Of a DNA stretch of 64,000 nt, positions 51,237 through 60,344 are shown piece after piece. A program made the translations under genes and the position numbers. Source of the stretch: Bacteroidales bacterium (GTDB taxonomy: Bacteria; Bacteroidota; Bacteroidia; Bacteroidales; Rikenellaceae); the NCBI GenBank assembly GCA_910574205.1, contig CAJSYJ010000001.1, forward strand, positions 434,001-498,000, in the 5' to 3' direction. Under the pieces are notes generated by a model. That model was given only the letters and a program-made list of their open reading frames with translations, made no database searches and was not told where the DNA came from. Each line of letters opens with the position of its first letter. Position 1 is the first letter of the stretch.

Positions 51237-52019
51237 TTATAGCGCGGGCGCATTTTTGCGGCTCTTACGGCCATTGCGCAGCGTGCGCGCGATGCCGAAC
51301 CCGCCCGCCACCGTCACGGCCAGCGCGAGGGCATAGAGGATGAAATAGCCCGACGACGAGCCCAGCAGCTCGGATATCGTCCGGTCGCGATATTGCAGCA
51401 CGTTGAGCGCCATAGCCAGAGCGTTGTTCATCATATGCAGCAGTATGCACGAGAATATCGACCGGGTTTTTATATATGCGTAACACAGAATCATACCCGA
51501 AGGCAGCGCGACGGTCATAACCGCCGGTTGCAGGTGCATGACGGCGAAGACGAGCGACGAGAGCAGAAACGCCGCGACCAGACCCGCACGCGAGCGTATC
51601 ATGTCGAACAGCATGCCGCGAAAGAGCACCTCCTCGACCACCGGCGCCACCACGACGGCCGAGAGCATGATCCACCCGTCGCGGCCGTAGGAGCGGTCGA
51701 CGGCCGGCAGCAGATCGGACAGCGGCTCGACCACGATCGAAACGGCAGCCAGCAGCACTATGCCCCACAGCAGAAATGCGGGATCGAAGCCGCGCCGCGA
51801 GCGTTCGATTCTGCCGCACGTGCGGCATACGAGACGCCGGTACATCCCCACCAGCACGATCGCCATAACGCCGCCGGTCATATACTTCAAGGCAAAGGCC
51901 ATGCTGCCGCCCGCCGCCTCTCCCCAAAGAGCCGAGGCGAGCGAGGGCAGATACTGCGACACCCCGTATATCGATACGAATACGGCGACATCCCCCGCCG
52001 TCGACAACCATTTGTTCAT
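51237..52019 (-). CDS. CPBP-family intramembrane metalloprotease
   Basis: A 260-residue membrane protein with about seven helices. The CPBP/Rce1 motifs are present: VVEEVLFRGMLFD (about 134-146, the Glu-Glu pair), VFAVMHLQPAV with the metal His, and LLHMMNNALAM near the end. Bacterial members process or modify membrane peptides; the substrate here is unknown. The frame extends upstream to ATG 52088, but homology begins at MNKWLSTAG, so ATG 52019 is preferred. It is not tightly linked to the downstream lipoprotein gene. Confidence 0.82.
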   Translation of the reverse strand: MNKWLSTAGDVAVFVSIYGVSQYLPSLASALWGEAAGGSMAFALKYMTGGVMAIVLVGMYRRLVCRTCGRIERSRRGFDPAFLLWGIVLLAAVSIVVEPLSDLLPAVDRSYGRDGWIMLSAVVVAPVVEEVLFRGMLFDMIRSRAGLVAAFLLSSLVFAVMHLQPAVMTVALPSGMILCYAYIKTRSIFSCILLHMMNNALAMALNVLQYRDRTISELLGSSSGYFILYALALAVTVAGGFGIARTLRNGRKSRKNAPAL

Positions 52020-52112
52020 ATCATTAATCTTTTCGATGACGGCCGCATCCGCACGCCCTGCGACATGCGGCGCCCGCCGCGCGGCCATTGCACGAGACCG
52101 ACAAAAATCAAA

Positions 52113-52120
52113 CAAAGATA
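52113..52120 (-). promoter_or_regulatory. -7 promoter box of the CPBP protease gene
   Basis: TATCTTTG on the minus strand (CAAAGATA on plus) in the intergenic space shared with the divergent parA promoter. Confidence 0.55.
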
Positions 52121-52163
52121 TGCAATTTTCGACAACGCGCCTCGATTATCCGATTAAAATTAC

Positions 52164-52171
52164 TAAATTTG
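52164..52171 (+). promoter_or_regulatory. -7 promoter box of parA
   Basis: TAAATTTG fits TAnnTTTG, 32 bp before ATG 52204. No TTG at the -33 position. Confidence 0.55.
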
Positions 52172-52203
52172 CCCGAATAATCGATTAACGGGAACAGAGC
52201 GAA

Positions 52204-52971
52204 ATGGCAAAAGTTGTTGCACTGGCAAATCAAAAGGGCGGCGTGGGAAAGACCACGACCGCGATCAACCTCGCCGCATCGGTGGCGCTTCTGGGACGAC
52301 GCGTCCTGCTGCTCGACGCCGACCCTCAGGCCAATGCCACGTCGGGTCTGGGCTTCGACATAAATCTCGACGGCATATACGAGTGCATCGTCGGCGACAA
52401 GCAGCCCGACGAGGTAACGCTCCACAGCGAAGATGTGAAGAATCTGTGGCTGCTGCCGTCGAGCATCAATCTGGTCGCGGCCGACACCGAGCTGCCGGCA
52501 ATGGAGGATGCGCACCGCATAATAAAAAACATAGTGGACAAGCTGCGCGACAGCTACGACTACATATTCATCGACTGCTCGCCCTCGCTGGGCTTCACCA
52601 CGGTCAACATACTCACGGCGGCCGACTCGGTGCTGATTCCGGTACAGTGCGAGTACCTCGCTCTGGAAGGTCTGAGCAAGCTGCTCAACACCATAAAGAT
52701 CGTCAAGGGAGGGCTCAACCCCTCGTTGCAGATCGAGGGTTTCGTGCTGACGATGTACATGCGCAACCGCCTCAACAATCAGGTGGTCACGGAGGTGCGG
52801 GACCACTTCGGCGAGCTGGCCTACGACACGGTCATACAGCGCAACATACGTCTGGGCGAGGCACCGTCGCACGGCAAGCCCGTGATGCTGTACGACGCCG
52901 CTGCGACAGGTTCGGTCAACTACCTCAACCTCGCCCGCGAGTTTTTGAAGAGAAACGCCAAAAAACATTAG
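52204..52971 (+). CDS. parA: Chromosome-partitioning ATPase ParA/Soj
   Basis: A 255-residue MinD/ParA ATPase. The deviant Walker A is NQKGGVGKTTTAIN (about 9-22), followed by LLLDADPQANATSGLG (about 37-52) and DYIFIDCSPSLGF (about 119-131). With ParB it segregates the origin region. It lies 7 bp before parB. No parS palindrome (TGTTTCACGTGAAACA type) was noticed in this window. Confidence 0.95.
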   Translation: MAKVVALANQKGGVGKTTTAINLAASVALLGRRVLLLDADPQANATSGLGFDINLDGIYECIVGDKQPDEVTLHSEDVKNLWLLPSSINLVAADTELPAMEDAHRIIKNIVDKLRDSYDYIFIDCSPSLGFTTVNILTAADSVLIPVQCEYLALEGLSKLLNTIKIVKGGLNPSLQIEGFVLTMYMRNRLNNQVVTEVRDHFGELAYDTVIQRNIRLGEAPSHGKPVMLYDAAATGSVNYLNLAREFLKRNAKKH

Positions 52972-52978
52972 GCAAGAT

Positions 52979-53857
52979 ATGACTACACAGAAGAAAAAGG
53001 GTCTCGGCCGCGGACTGGACGCCATATTCGGCACCGACGAAGCGCCGTTGCAGGCACGGCCGATGAACCGCATGGCCGAAATAGCCGTCGCCGACATCAT
53101 GCCCAACCCCTCGCAGCCGCGCACGCAGTTCGACCAGGAGGCGCTCTCGGAGCTGGCGGCATCGATATCGCAGCTGGGCGTCATACAGCCCATAACGGTC
53201 AAGCGCTGCGACGGCGGCAAGTATATCATCATAAGCGGCGAGCGGCGCTGGCGCGCATCGCAGGCCGCAGGTCTTGCGACACTTCCGGCATACATACGCG
53301 AGGTAGACGACAGCAATCTGCACGCCATGGCTCTGGTAGAGAACATACAGCGTCAGGACCTCAACGCCATAGAGATAGCTCTCGGCATGCAGCGTCTGAT
53401 CGACGAATGCGGCCTGACGCAGGAGGCAATGGCCGAAAAGGTCGGCAAGAAGCGTTCGACCGTATCGAACTACATGCGGCTGCTGTCGCTGCCGGCAGAG
53501 GTGCAGCTGGCGCTCAAAGAGGGCGTGATAACCATGGGACATGCCAAGGCCATAGCCGGCATACCGGCCGAAAGCCAGCTGAGAGCACTGCGCCGCTGTA
53601 TAAAAAAGGGGCTGTCGGTGCGTCAGGCAGAGGAGTTGGCGCGCAAATTGTCGCAGGCCGAGCCGGAAGCGGCAACGGCGCCCGACGAGGAGTATCCCGA
53701 ATCGTACATGCGTCTGGTGGAGCAGATGGAGCGCATCTTCTCCGAAAACATCAGCATCAAACGATCGAAAAAGGGCGGAGGCCGCATCGTCATAGACTTC
53801 TCGGACGACAACGAGATAGAGAGATTCATCGACCGTTTCAAGACGGCAAAACAATAA
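52979..53857 (+). CDS. parB: Chromosome-partitioning protein ParB
   Basis: A 292-residue ParB/Spo0J protein. It has the N-terminal ParA-contact KKGLGRGLDAIFG (about 6-18), a CTPase domain with PNPSQPRTQFDQEALSELAASI and ISGERRWRASQAAGL (about 85-99), and an HTH (about 140-190, LTQEAMAEKVGKKRSTVSNYMRLLSLP). The C-terminal dimerisation region is preceded by a basic KRSKKGGGRIVIDF motif. It binds parS and loads SMC. It is in an operon with parA and the envelope genes downstream. Confidence 0.95.
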   Translation: MTTQKKKGLGRGLDAIFGTDEAPLQARPMNRMAEIAVADIMPNPSQPRTQFDQEALSELAASISQLGVIQPITVKRCDGGKYIIISGERRWRASQAAGLATLPAYIREVDDSNLHAMALVENIQRQDLNAIEIALGMQRLIDECGLTQEAMAEKVGKKRSTVSNYMRLLSLPAEVQLALKEGVITMGHAKAIAGIPAESQLRALRRCIKKGLSVRQAEELARKLSQAEPEAATAPDEEYPESYMRLVEQMERIFSENISIKRSKKGGGRIVIDFSDDNEIERFIDRFKTAKQ

Positions 53858-53887
53858 CTGAACGCCGACGCGCGTTCCGGTAAGGCA

Positions 53888-55099
53888 ATGCAAACAGCCC
53901 GGTTCAAATATCTGCTTGCCACGGCGATTCTGCTCCTGGCGGCTCTGACAGTCTCAACGGCGCAGCAGCCCCGCCGCGGCAACGTGCGCACGATACGCTC
54001 GGGAGCGCTGGTCGCGGTAGACTCGCTCGCCTTGCAGCGCGCCGACTCCGTCGCCCTGGCCGCACGCGACTCGGTGCGAAGAGTGCGTCTGGACTCGATA
54101 ATACGTCTTACCATAGCGACCGACTCGCTCACGGATGCCGAGCTGGACTCGCTGCGCGCGATGACCGCCGAGCGTCTGGTGCGGGACTCCATAGCCTCCA
54201 CCGCGCGCGACAGCGTCGATGCCAAAGGACGCAAGATCCGCTATAAAGCCAACGGCGAGCGCCGCTACCCCTTCATAAGCGACTCGATGAGCCTGTCGAA
54301 GGTATGCTGGCTCTCGGTGCCGCTGCCCGGTTTCGGACAGATATACAACAAGCAGTACTGGAAACTGTCGATACTCTACCCGCTGGTAGGCGGCTCGATC
54401 GGCATGTTCGCATACGAGAACGGCAAGTACAAGCCGCTCAGACGACAGTACGACCAGATGCTGATAGACAACGGATACGGCCGCACCCCGCAGCTCGACG
54501 CGCTGCAAACCGACATGATCCGCCACAACACGCGGCGGCAGATATACGCGGGCATAGCTCTGGCCACGTACATCTACTTCATAGGCGATGCGGCTATCAA
54601 CTACTCGACCAACGACGTATCGGATATCAAGAAGGCCACGACCCTCTCGACGATATGTCCCGGAGCCGGCCAGATATACAACAAGAGCTATTGGCGCGTG
54701 CCCATCGTCGTCGGCGCACTGGCCTCGACGATATACACTATCGACTGGAACAACCGCGGATACAAGCGCTTCAAGAAGGCCTATTCGCTGCGCGTGGACT
54801 ACCAGAACAACCCCGACAAGTACCCCAACGGCTCGCCCGACGAGTTCCACGGCAACTACTCGGCCTCGTTCCTCAAAAACCTCAAAGACAGCTACCGCCG
54901 CAACCGCGACCTCTGCATACTGCTCACGGCCGGCGTATATGTGTTGCAGATCGTAGACGCACATGTCGACGCACACCTCAAAGACTACGACATATCGGAC
55001 GATCTGTCGATGAACATAACACCCTATTTCGATTACACGATGATTCCTTCGGTAGGCACACGTCCCACGGTCGGATTCAATGTCAGTCTCACGTTCTAA
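53888..55099 (+). CDS. DUF5683-domain envelope protein
   Basis: A 403-residue protein with a signal peptide (about 1-26). A region rich in Asp-Ser and Ala-Asp-Ser repeats follows (about 40-105), then two copies of a short motif, PLPGFGQIYNKQYWKLSILYPLVGGSIG and ICPGAGQIYNKSYWRVPIVVGALAS, which mark DUF5683. Several hydrophobic segments follow each. The family is found next to parAB in Bacteroidetes; its role is unknown. It is 30 bp after parB and 15 bp before the transglycosylase gene. Confidence 0.82.
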   Translation: MQTARFKYLLATAILLLAALTVSTAQQPRRGNVRTIRSGALVAVDSLALQRADSVALAARDSVRRVRLDSIIRLTIATDSLTDAELDSLRAMTAERLVRDSIASTARDSVDAKGRKIRYKANGERRYPFISDSMSLSKVCWLSVPLPGFGQIYNKQYWKLSILYPLVGGSIGMFAYENGKYKPLRRQYDQMLIDNGYGRTPQLDALQTDMIRHNTRRQIYAGIALATYIYFIGDAAINYSTNDVSDIKKATTLSTICPGAGQIYNKSYWRVPIVVGALASTIYTIDWNNRGYKRFKKAYSLRVDYQNNPDKYPNGSPDEFHGNYSASFLKNLKDSYRRNRDLCILLTAGVYVLQIVDAHVDAHLKDYDISDDLSMNITPYFDYTMIPSVGTRPTVGFNVSLTF

Positions 55100-55114
55100 A
55101 AACTACACCGAACC

Positions 55115-56512
55115 ATGACCGCACCGCAAACAGCCCGCACACTGCTCGCCCTGCTGCTTATGGCCGCGACAATGCTTGGGCATGCGACGGCGGCCGACGC
55201 CGACAAACGCCGCAAAAAGAACCGGACGCAGACGGCAACGGAGCAATCCGCCGTCGCGAAGCCGCAGACAGCGCAACCGGCGCCCGAGCCCGAGCCGGAA
55301 CAGCCGGCCGAACCTGTGCCGGCGCCCGAACCCAAGCCCGTGCGCATGGCACGCACACCGCGCGAGATAGACTCGATAGCGGCGCACTGGAAAGCATTCC
55401 ATACGAAAGCGGTATACGACGAGTTCTTCGAGCGTTACATGACCTTCGCCCGGTGCGACACGCCGGCGCCACCCGACAAACTCGACTCGGTATATGCCGA
55501 AAGGCTGCGCGCGATCATATCGCCCATACCCATGCCGTACAATCATCTTGTAAGGCAGGCTATCGACCGCTACACGCAACAACGGACATCGATGACCCGC
55601 ATACTCTCCTACGCCCGCTACTACTTCCCGATGATCGAGGAGGAGCTGCTGCGCGCCGGTCTGCCGGTAGAGCTGCGTGCTATGGCGATCATCGAGTCGG
55701 CATTGCAGCCCAAGGCCGTATCGCGCATGGGAGCGGCCGGACTGTGGCAGTTCATGCCCACGACTGGCAAACATTACGGGCTGGAAGTCAACTCAATGGT
55801 CGACGAGCGCTACGACCCGCTGCTCGCGACGCGCGCCGCATGCAGATATCTCAAAACGATGTACGACGCCTACGGCGACTGGCTGCTCGCGATAGCCGCA
55901 TACAACTGCGGGCAGGGCAGGGTCAACGCCGCCATACAGCGCGCCGGCGGCAGAGAGGCCTCGTTCTGGCATATATACGAATATCTGCCGCCCGAGACGC
56001 GCGGTTACGTGCCGGCATTCATCGGTGCGACATACGCCTATGCCTACCACCGCGCCCACGGCATAACGTTCGACGATCCGCCGATGCCGATAGCCGTCGA
56101 CACGGTAATGATAAACCGTCCGACGCACTTCGAGCAGATATCATCGACGATCGACATCTCGCTCGAAGCGTTGCGTATGCTGAACCCACAGTACAAGCTC
56201 GACATAGTGCCGGCCACAACGAGGGAGTATGCGCTGGTCATACCTGCCGACCGCTACTGCGATTTCAAGTCGGGCGAGCAGACGATAATGTCCAAAGACT
56301 CTATCTATATGAAAGAGTATATCTCGCCGGCCAACATCGACAAGAGACTCGCGCAGGCGCCTGCGGCGAAGTACCACACCGTCAAGAAAGGCGAGACGCT
56401 CGGCGCAATAGCCCGCAAGTACCGCGTTTCGCAAAAGCAGCTCATCACGTGGAACAAGCTCAAAAGCCCAGACCGGCTGAGTATCGGCCAGCGGCTGAGA
56501 GTAGGCAAATAG
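55115..56512 (+). CDS. MltD-like lytic transglycosylase with LysM
   Basis: A 465-residue secreted enzyme with a signal peptide ending near Ala27. A Lys/Arg and Pro/Glu linker (about 30-75) comes next, then a goose-lysozyme-type SLT domain (about 165-330) with catalytic Glu194 in AIIESALQPKAVSRMGAAGLWQFM and IAAYNCGQGRVNAAI. One LysM repeat closes it (about 415-462, YHTVKKGETLGAIARKYRVSQKQLITWN). It cleaves peptidoglycan to anhydromuropeptides. It is 15 bp after the DUF5683 gene and 7 bp before mnmE. Confidence 0.92.
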   Translation: MTAPQTARTLLALLLMAATMLGHATAADADKRRKKNRTQTATEQSAVAKPQTAQPAPEPEPEQPAEPVPAPEPKPVRMARTPREIDSIAAHWKAFHTKAVYDEFFERYMTFARCDTPAPPDKLDSVYAERLRAIISPIPMPYNHLVRQAIDRYTQQRTSMTRILSYARYYFPMIEEELLRAGLPVELRAMAIIESALQPKAVSRMGAAGLWQFMPTTGKHYGLEVNSMVDERYDPLLATRAACRYLKTMYDAYGDWLLAIAAYNCGQGRVNAAIQRAGGREASFWHIYEYLPPETRGYVPAFIGATYAYAYHRAHGITFDDPPMPIAVDTVMINRPTHFEQISSTIDISLEALRMLNPQYKLDIVPATTREYALVIPADRYCDFKSGEQTIMSKDSIYMKEYISPANIDKRLAQAPAAKYHTVKKGETLGAIARKYRVSQKQLITWNKLKSPDRLSIGQRLRVGK

Positions 56513-56519
56513 ACCTCGC

Positions 56520-57965
56520 ATGCGGCACATATCTCCCATAAGCGACCCCGACGATACGATCGTCGCGCCGGCTACGGCCGAGGGCGGTGCGCTCTGCGTA
56601 ATACGAATATGCGGAGCGGATGCCGTCGGTATAGCCGATTCGATGTTTCGAGGGCGCAGACCGCTGCGCGAAGCCGCGACGCATACGCTGCACTACGGCC
56701 GTATCGTCGACGCCGACGGCCGAACGATAGACGATGTAGTCGTGGCCATGATGCTCGCACCGCACTCCTACACCGGCGACGATACCATAGAGATATCGGC
56801 TCACGGGTCGCGTTACATAGTCTCCGAAATCATACGGCTGGCCATTGCCGCCGGAGCGCGCATGGCTTCGCCCGGCGAGTTTACCGCCCGGGCGTTTCTG
56901 GCTGGCAGGCTCGACCTCTCGCAGGCCGAGGCCGTAGCCGATACGATAGCGGCCGATTCGCAATGGTCCCTCGCCATTGCCTCGACACAGATGCGCGGAG
57001 GATACTCCGAGCTGCTGGCTGGGCTGCGCACGCGTCTGCTGCATCTCACGTCGCTGCTGGAACTCGAACTCGACTTCTCGGAAGAGGATGTCGTCTTCGC
57101 CGACCGCAAGCAGCTGCGTGAGATACTCGACGAAGTACAGCGGCAGACACGCTCGCTGATCGACTCCTTCGCTTTGGGCAATGCTCTCAAAAACGGCGTC
57201 GCCGTGGCCATAGCAGGCCGCCCCAACGTAGGCAAGAGCACTCTGCTGAACCGGCTCTGCGGCGACGACCGCGCCATGGTATCCGACATAGCCGGCACAA
57301 CTCGCGATACGGTCGAGGCCGAGACCCGCATCGACGGAGTGCTGTTCCGCTTCATCGACACAGCAGGCCTCCGCAACACCGACGACAGACTCGAACGCAT
57401 GGGCATTGAGCGCACGCACGAGGCGATCGACAAGGCGCACATAGTACTTCATCTGACGACGCCCGACCACGACGACGAACATATCGACGCTGCCGCAGAC
57501 CGGCGCGTTATAAAAGTCCTCAACAAGATAGATCTTCTGCGTGAAGACGCACAACAAAACTCTTATAGTGCGGCGGAACCGCACGCGGCGTCAGAGACAT
57601 GCCCGGTTGCCGATAGCTGGAATGATGCGACGGCAGCGGCGGGCAGCAATGACGGCATCGTCCGCATATCGGCAAAATGCGGCGACGGCATCGACGAATT
57701 GAGACGCCGCCTGCGCGCAACGGTCGACACCGACCGCCTGAGCGAAGGCAGCGTTACCGTGTCGAACATGCGCCACTACGAGGCGCTCCGCCGTGCCGAC
57801 GAGGCGCTTTCGCGAGCCGTAACCGCCCTCGACGACAACCTCCCGACCGAGCTGCTGAGCGAGGAGATCCGCGACATCCTCCGCCCCTTGGGCGAAATTA
57901 CCGGCGAAATTACCTCCGACGACATCCTCGCCTCTATCTTCTCTAAGTTCTGTATCGGGAAATAA
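56520..57965 (+). CDS. mnmE: tRNA-U34 carboxymethylaminomethyl modification GTPase
   Basis: A 481-residue GTPase. The N-terminal formyl-THF domain has APATAEGGALCVIRICG and GEFTARAFLAGRLDLSQAEAV. The G domain has GRPNVGKST (about 232-240), AGTTRDTVE, DTAGL (about 280-284) and NKIDLL (about 333-338). The C-terminus ends in FCIGK, the catalytic Cys motif. Between NKID and SAKCGDGIDEL there are about 45 extra low-complexity residues. With MnmG it modifies U34 of tRNAs. Its last 18 bases form the probable attachment site of the downstream element, and the protein end is unaltered. Confidence 0.95.
   Translation: MRHISPISDPDDTIVAPATAEGGALCVIRICGADAVGIADSMFRGRRPLREAATHTLHYGRIVDADGRTIDDVVVAMMLAPHSYTGDDTIEISAHGSRYIVSEIIRLAIAAGARMASPGEFTARAFLAGRLDLSQAEAVADTIAADSQWSLAIASTQMRGGYSELLAGLRTRLLHLTSLLELELDFSEEDVVFADRKQLREILDEVQRQTRSLIDSFALGNALKNGVAVAIAGRPNVGKSTLLNRLCGDDRAMVSDIAGTTRDTVEAETRIDGVLFRFIDTAGLRNTDDRLERMGIERTHEAIDKAHIVLHLTTPDHDDEHIDAAADRRVIKVLNKIDLLREDAQQNSYSAAEPHAASETCPVADSWNDATAAAGSNDGIVRISAKCGDGIDELRRRLRATVDTDRLSEGSVTVSNMRHYEALRRADEALSRAVTALDDNLPTELLSEEIRDILRPLGEITGEITSDDILASIFSKFCIGK
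57948..57965 (+). mobile_element. Probable attachment site at the mnmE 3' end
   Basis: TTCTGTATCGGGAAATAA encodes FCIGK and the stop. It matches all but two positions of the 18-bp repeat I recall for Salmonella genomic island 1 (TTCTGTATTGGGAAGTAA). Base composition and gene content change immediately after it. The second copy expected at the far end of the element is not in the window. Confidence 0.6.
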
Positions 57966-58011
57966 ATAGTTGATTATCAAATAGTTAAATCAATCATAAA
58001 TGATTAATATA

Positions 58012-58036
58012 GCACTCTCACAGGGTGCTATTTTTG
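58012..58036 (+). terminator. Terminator of the parA-mnmE operon or element edge
   Basis: Stem AGCACTC/GGGTGCT with a 5-base loop and A plus five T, 47 bp after the mnmE stop. Confidence 0.75.
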
Positions 58037-58094
58037 TTTGTGCAAGCATCGTTGTTAATCGTTGCTAAGCCTTTTTACGCCTGTTTTTGTACCT

Positions 58095-58138
58095 CCTGTG
58101 TACCTCGCCGCTTGAAATGCGATTTTGCGTTGGCGAGG
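58095..58138. repeat. Inverted repeat ACCTCGCC/GGCGAGGT
   Basis: An 8-bp perfect inverted repeat spaced by 22 bp, next to the element edge; GTACCTC also occurs twice here. It may be a recombinase or accessory-protein site. Confidence 0.4.
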
Positions 58139-58150
58139 TGATGGAAAAAG

Positions 58151-58180
58151 TTGAATATGGTTGAATATGGTTGAATATGG
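58151..58180 (+). repeat. Three tandem copies of TTGAATATGG
   Basis: A 10-bp unit repeated three times without change, one helical turn each, 64 bp before the multi-HTH gene and within 200 bp of the attachment site. It is suited to phased binding by integrase arm domains or by the HTH protein. Confidence 0.7.
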
Positions 58181-58243
58181 TTTAAGATAGTTAAACCAAA
58201 ACAGGAGAAATCAGGAGAATTAAACACTAAAAACAGTAGTAAA

Positions 58244-59155
58244 ATGGCAGCAAGTAACATTAGAATCAAGAAGATTTGCCAATGGTGTGGAGTTGAGTTT
58301 GAAGCTCAAAAAGTATCTACTAAGTATTGTTCACATCGCTGTGCTAATTTAGCCTACAAACAGGCTGTCCGAGACAAGAGAATTAAACAAGCCGAAAACG
58401 AAACTCATTATGTCAAGACAGAAAAACCAGTTGAAAACATTAAAGACAAAGAGTATTTATCAATAGCCCAAGCAGCAACGCTATTAGGTCTTTCTCTTCA
58501 AGCTGTATATAAGATGATATATGCAGGGCATCTGCTTGCATATAAATTAAGCAGTAGATTATCATTCGTAAAAAGAACGGATATAGATGCTATGCTTAAA
58601 GCAAATCCATACGAAAAGCGACAACCACGAGACGCTATTGCAATAACAGAGCTATACACCTCAGCCGAGATTAAAGAGAAATTTGGTGTTAAGGAGTCGT
58701 GGATCTATGAGATTGCGAAGGAGCATAACATCCCTCGCACATTCAATCGTGGCAAAACATATTGGAGTAAGAAGCATATCGACTCCTACTTTGCAAAGAA
58801 AGCTCCAGATACGAGTATCACCGAATGGTACAGCGTTGCTGAACTGCAGGAGAAGTTCGGTATGACGCTATCGGCAATCTACACCTTTGTATATAAGAAT
58901 GTAATTCCCAAACGCAAGGAGGGCAAGATGGTCTATTACTCTAAAAAGCATTTCGATATAGCCAAAGGTATTGCCACGCCCGAAGAGCCACAATACTACA
59001 CCATTCCCGAAGCAATGGAGAAATACAACCTCACTCGCGACCAGCTCTACCACTATGTGAAGTATCACAACATCTCTCGCATCAAGGTTGGCAAATACAC
59101 CAAGATTCTGCGCTCGGAACTCGATAAATTCTTTGAGCCACCGAAGATTGAGTAA
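58244..59155 (+). CDS. Zinc-ribbon protein with tandem excisionase-type HTH domains
   Basis: A 303-residue protein. It opens with a zinc-binding segment CQWCGVEFEAQKVSTKYCSHRC (Cys pairs, about 12-33). Then come four MerR/excisionase-like winged helices: EYLSIAQAATLLGLSLQAVYKMI (about 69), LYTSAEIKEKFGVKESWIYEIA (about 132), WYSVAELQEKFGMTLSAIYTFV (about 190) and YYTIPEAMEKYNLTRDQLYHYV (about 247). A tandem array of four is unusual; single units are typical of excisionases. It probably binds the element end as recombination directionality factor or regulator. It lies 82 bp before the integrase. Confidence 0.8.
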   Translation: MAASNIRIKKICQWCGVEFEAQKVSTKYCSHRCANLAYKQAVRDKRIKQAENETHYVKTEKPVENIKDKEYLSIAQAATLLGLSLQAVYKMIYAGHLLAYKLSSRLSFVKRTDIDAMLKANPYEKRQPRDAIAITELYTSAEIKEKFGVKESWIYEIAKEHNIPRTFNRGKTYWSKKHIDSYFAKKAPDTSITEWYSVAELQEKFGMTLSAIYTFVYKNVIPKRKEGKMVYYSKKHFDIAKGIATPEEPQYYTIPEAMEKYNLTRDQLYHYVKYHNISRIKVGKYTKILRSELDKFFEPPKIE

Positions 59156-59237
59156 AGTTACTTGATGGTGATTGATACCACCATCGGAACACCGATTTAA
59201 TTTGCAATAAAAAGTATAACAATTAATTTATAAGACA

Positions 59238-60344
59238 ATGACACTAACTTGCACAAATGTAACCTTGCGCCAGAAGGCGTTACGCAACGACCGTATTTCA
59301 CTCTATTTGGATTACTACCCTGCAATCCGTAACCCCTACACGATGAAGATGAGCCGCCGAGAATTCCTCGGTATTTACCTCTATGCCAAGCCACGCAATG
59401 AGCAGCAACGAATGTTCAACCAAGAGATGCTCAACAAGGCGGAGGCAATACGCTGTATTCGTGTGCAGTCGCTAATCAACGAGGAGTTCAGCTTCCTCGA
59501 CAAGAACAAACAGAAGGTCGATTTCCTTGCCTACTTCCGAGCAAAGGCACGCGAGCGATACGAAAAGTGGGACTGCGTTTGCAACCATTTCGAGAAGTTC
59601 TGCGGTGGTAAATGCACTTTCGGGGATATTACCGTTGAGCTATGCGAAAAGTTTAGAGATTACCTCCTAAAATGCAAGCAGATACATCACCCCAACTCAT
59701 ATATCAGTCGAAATTCGGCAGCGGGATATTACTCCACTTTCCGCGCCCTATTGAAAATTGCCTACAAGGAGAAGATGTTGCGCGAAAACCTTAATGACTT
59801 CCTGGAAAAAATCGAGTGGAAAGAGGTTAAAAAGGAGTACCTAACGCTTGACGAGGTAAAGCAACTCGCCGCTACACCCTGCCGTATCCCTGTATCGAAA
59901 CAAGCATCTCTATTTGCCTGTATGACAGGACTTCGCATCAGCGATATACTCAAATTGTAGTGGAGCGACTTTGAGATGGGACCCGATCAAGGCTACTATA
60001 TCCGCATCTGCACCGAGAAAACCGAAACCGAGGCAACACTCCCCATCAGCCACAAAGCGTTGGAACTATGCGGCGAATGGGGCAAAGGATTAGTATTCAA
60101 AGGACTAACCCGCGCGATGACACACCACCCACTCAAACAATGGATTGCCGAGGCTGGGATAAATAAGAAGATAACCTTCCACTGTTTCAGGCACAGCTAC
60201 GCGGTCATCCAAATCTCTTTAGGCACAGATATTTACACCGTATCGAAGATGCTGACGCATAAGAATGTTACCACCACACAGATTTATGCCGACCTTGTGA
60301 ACTCCAAGAAACGCGAAACAGCCAACAAGATTTCGTTAAAGTAG
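59238..60344 (+). pseudogene. Tyrosine recombinase/integrase interrupted by in-frame TAG
   Basis: The reading frame covers 368 residues with one stop, TAG at 59958-59960 (codon 241), just after the first catalytic Arg (GLRIS, Arg233). The frame continues unchanged with WSDFEMG and the rest of the catalytic set: HCFRHS (about 315-320), THKN (His340) and TQIYADL (Tyr350). The N-terminal SAM-like core-binding domain is complete (about 95-195). One base change (CAG or AAG to TAG) explains the stop. So the gene is either dead or needs amber suppression. The family is that of Bacteroides conjugative and mobilisable elements. Confidence 0.85.

Noticed and set aside
58075..58269. 64-codon minus-strand frame at the element edge
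   Set aside because: It crosses the inverted repeat, the tandem iterons and the start of the multi-HTH gene; hydrophobic start is due to A+T-rich DNA.
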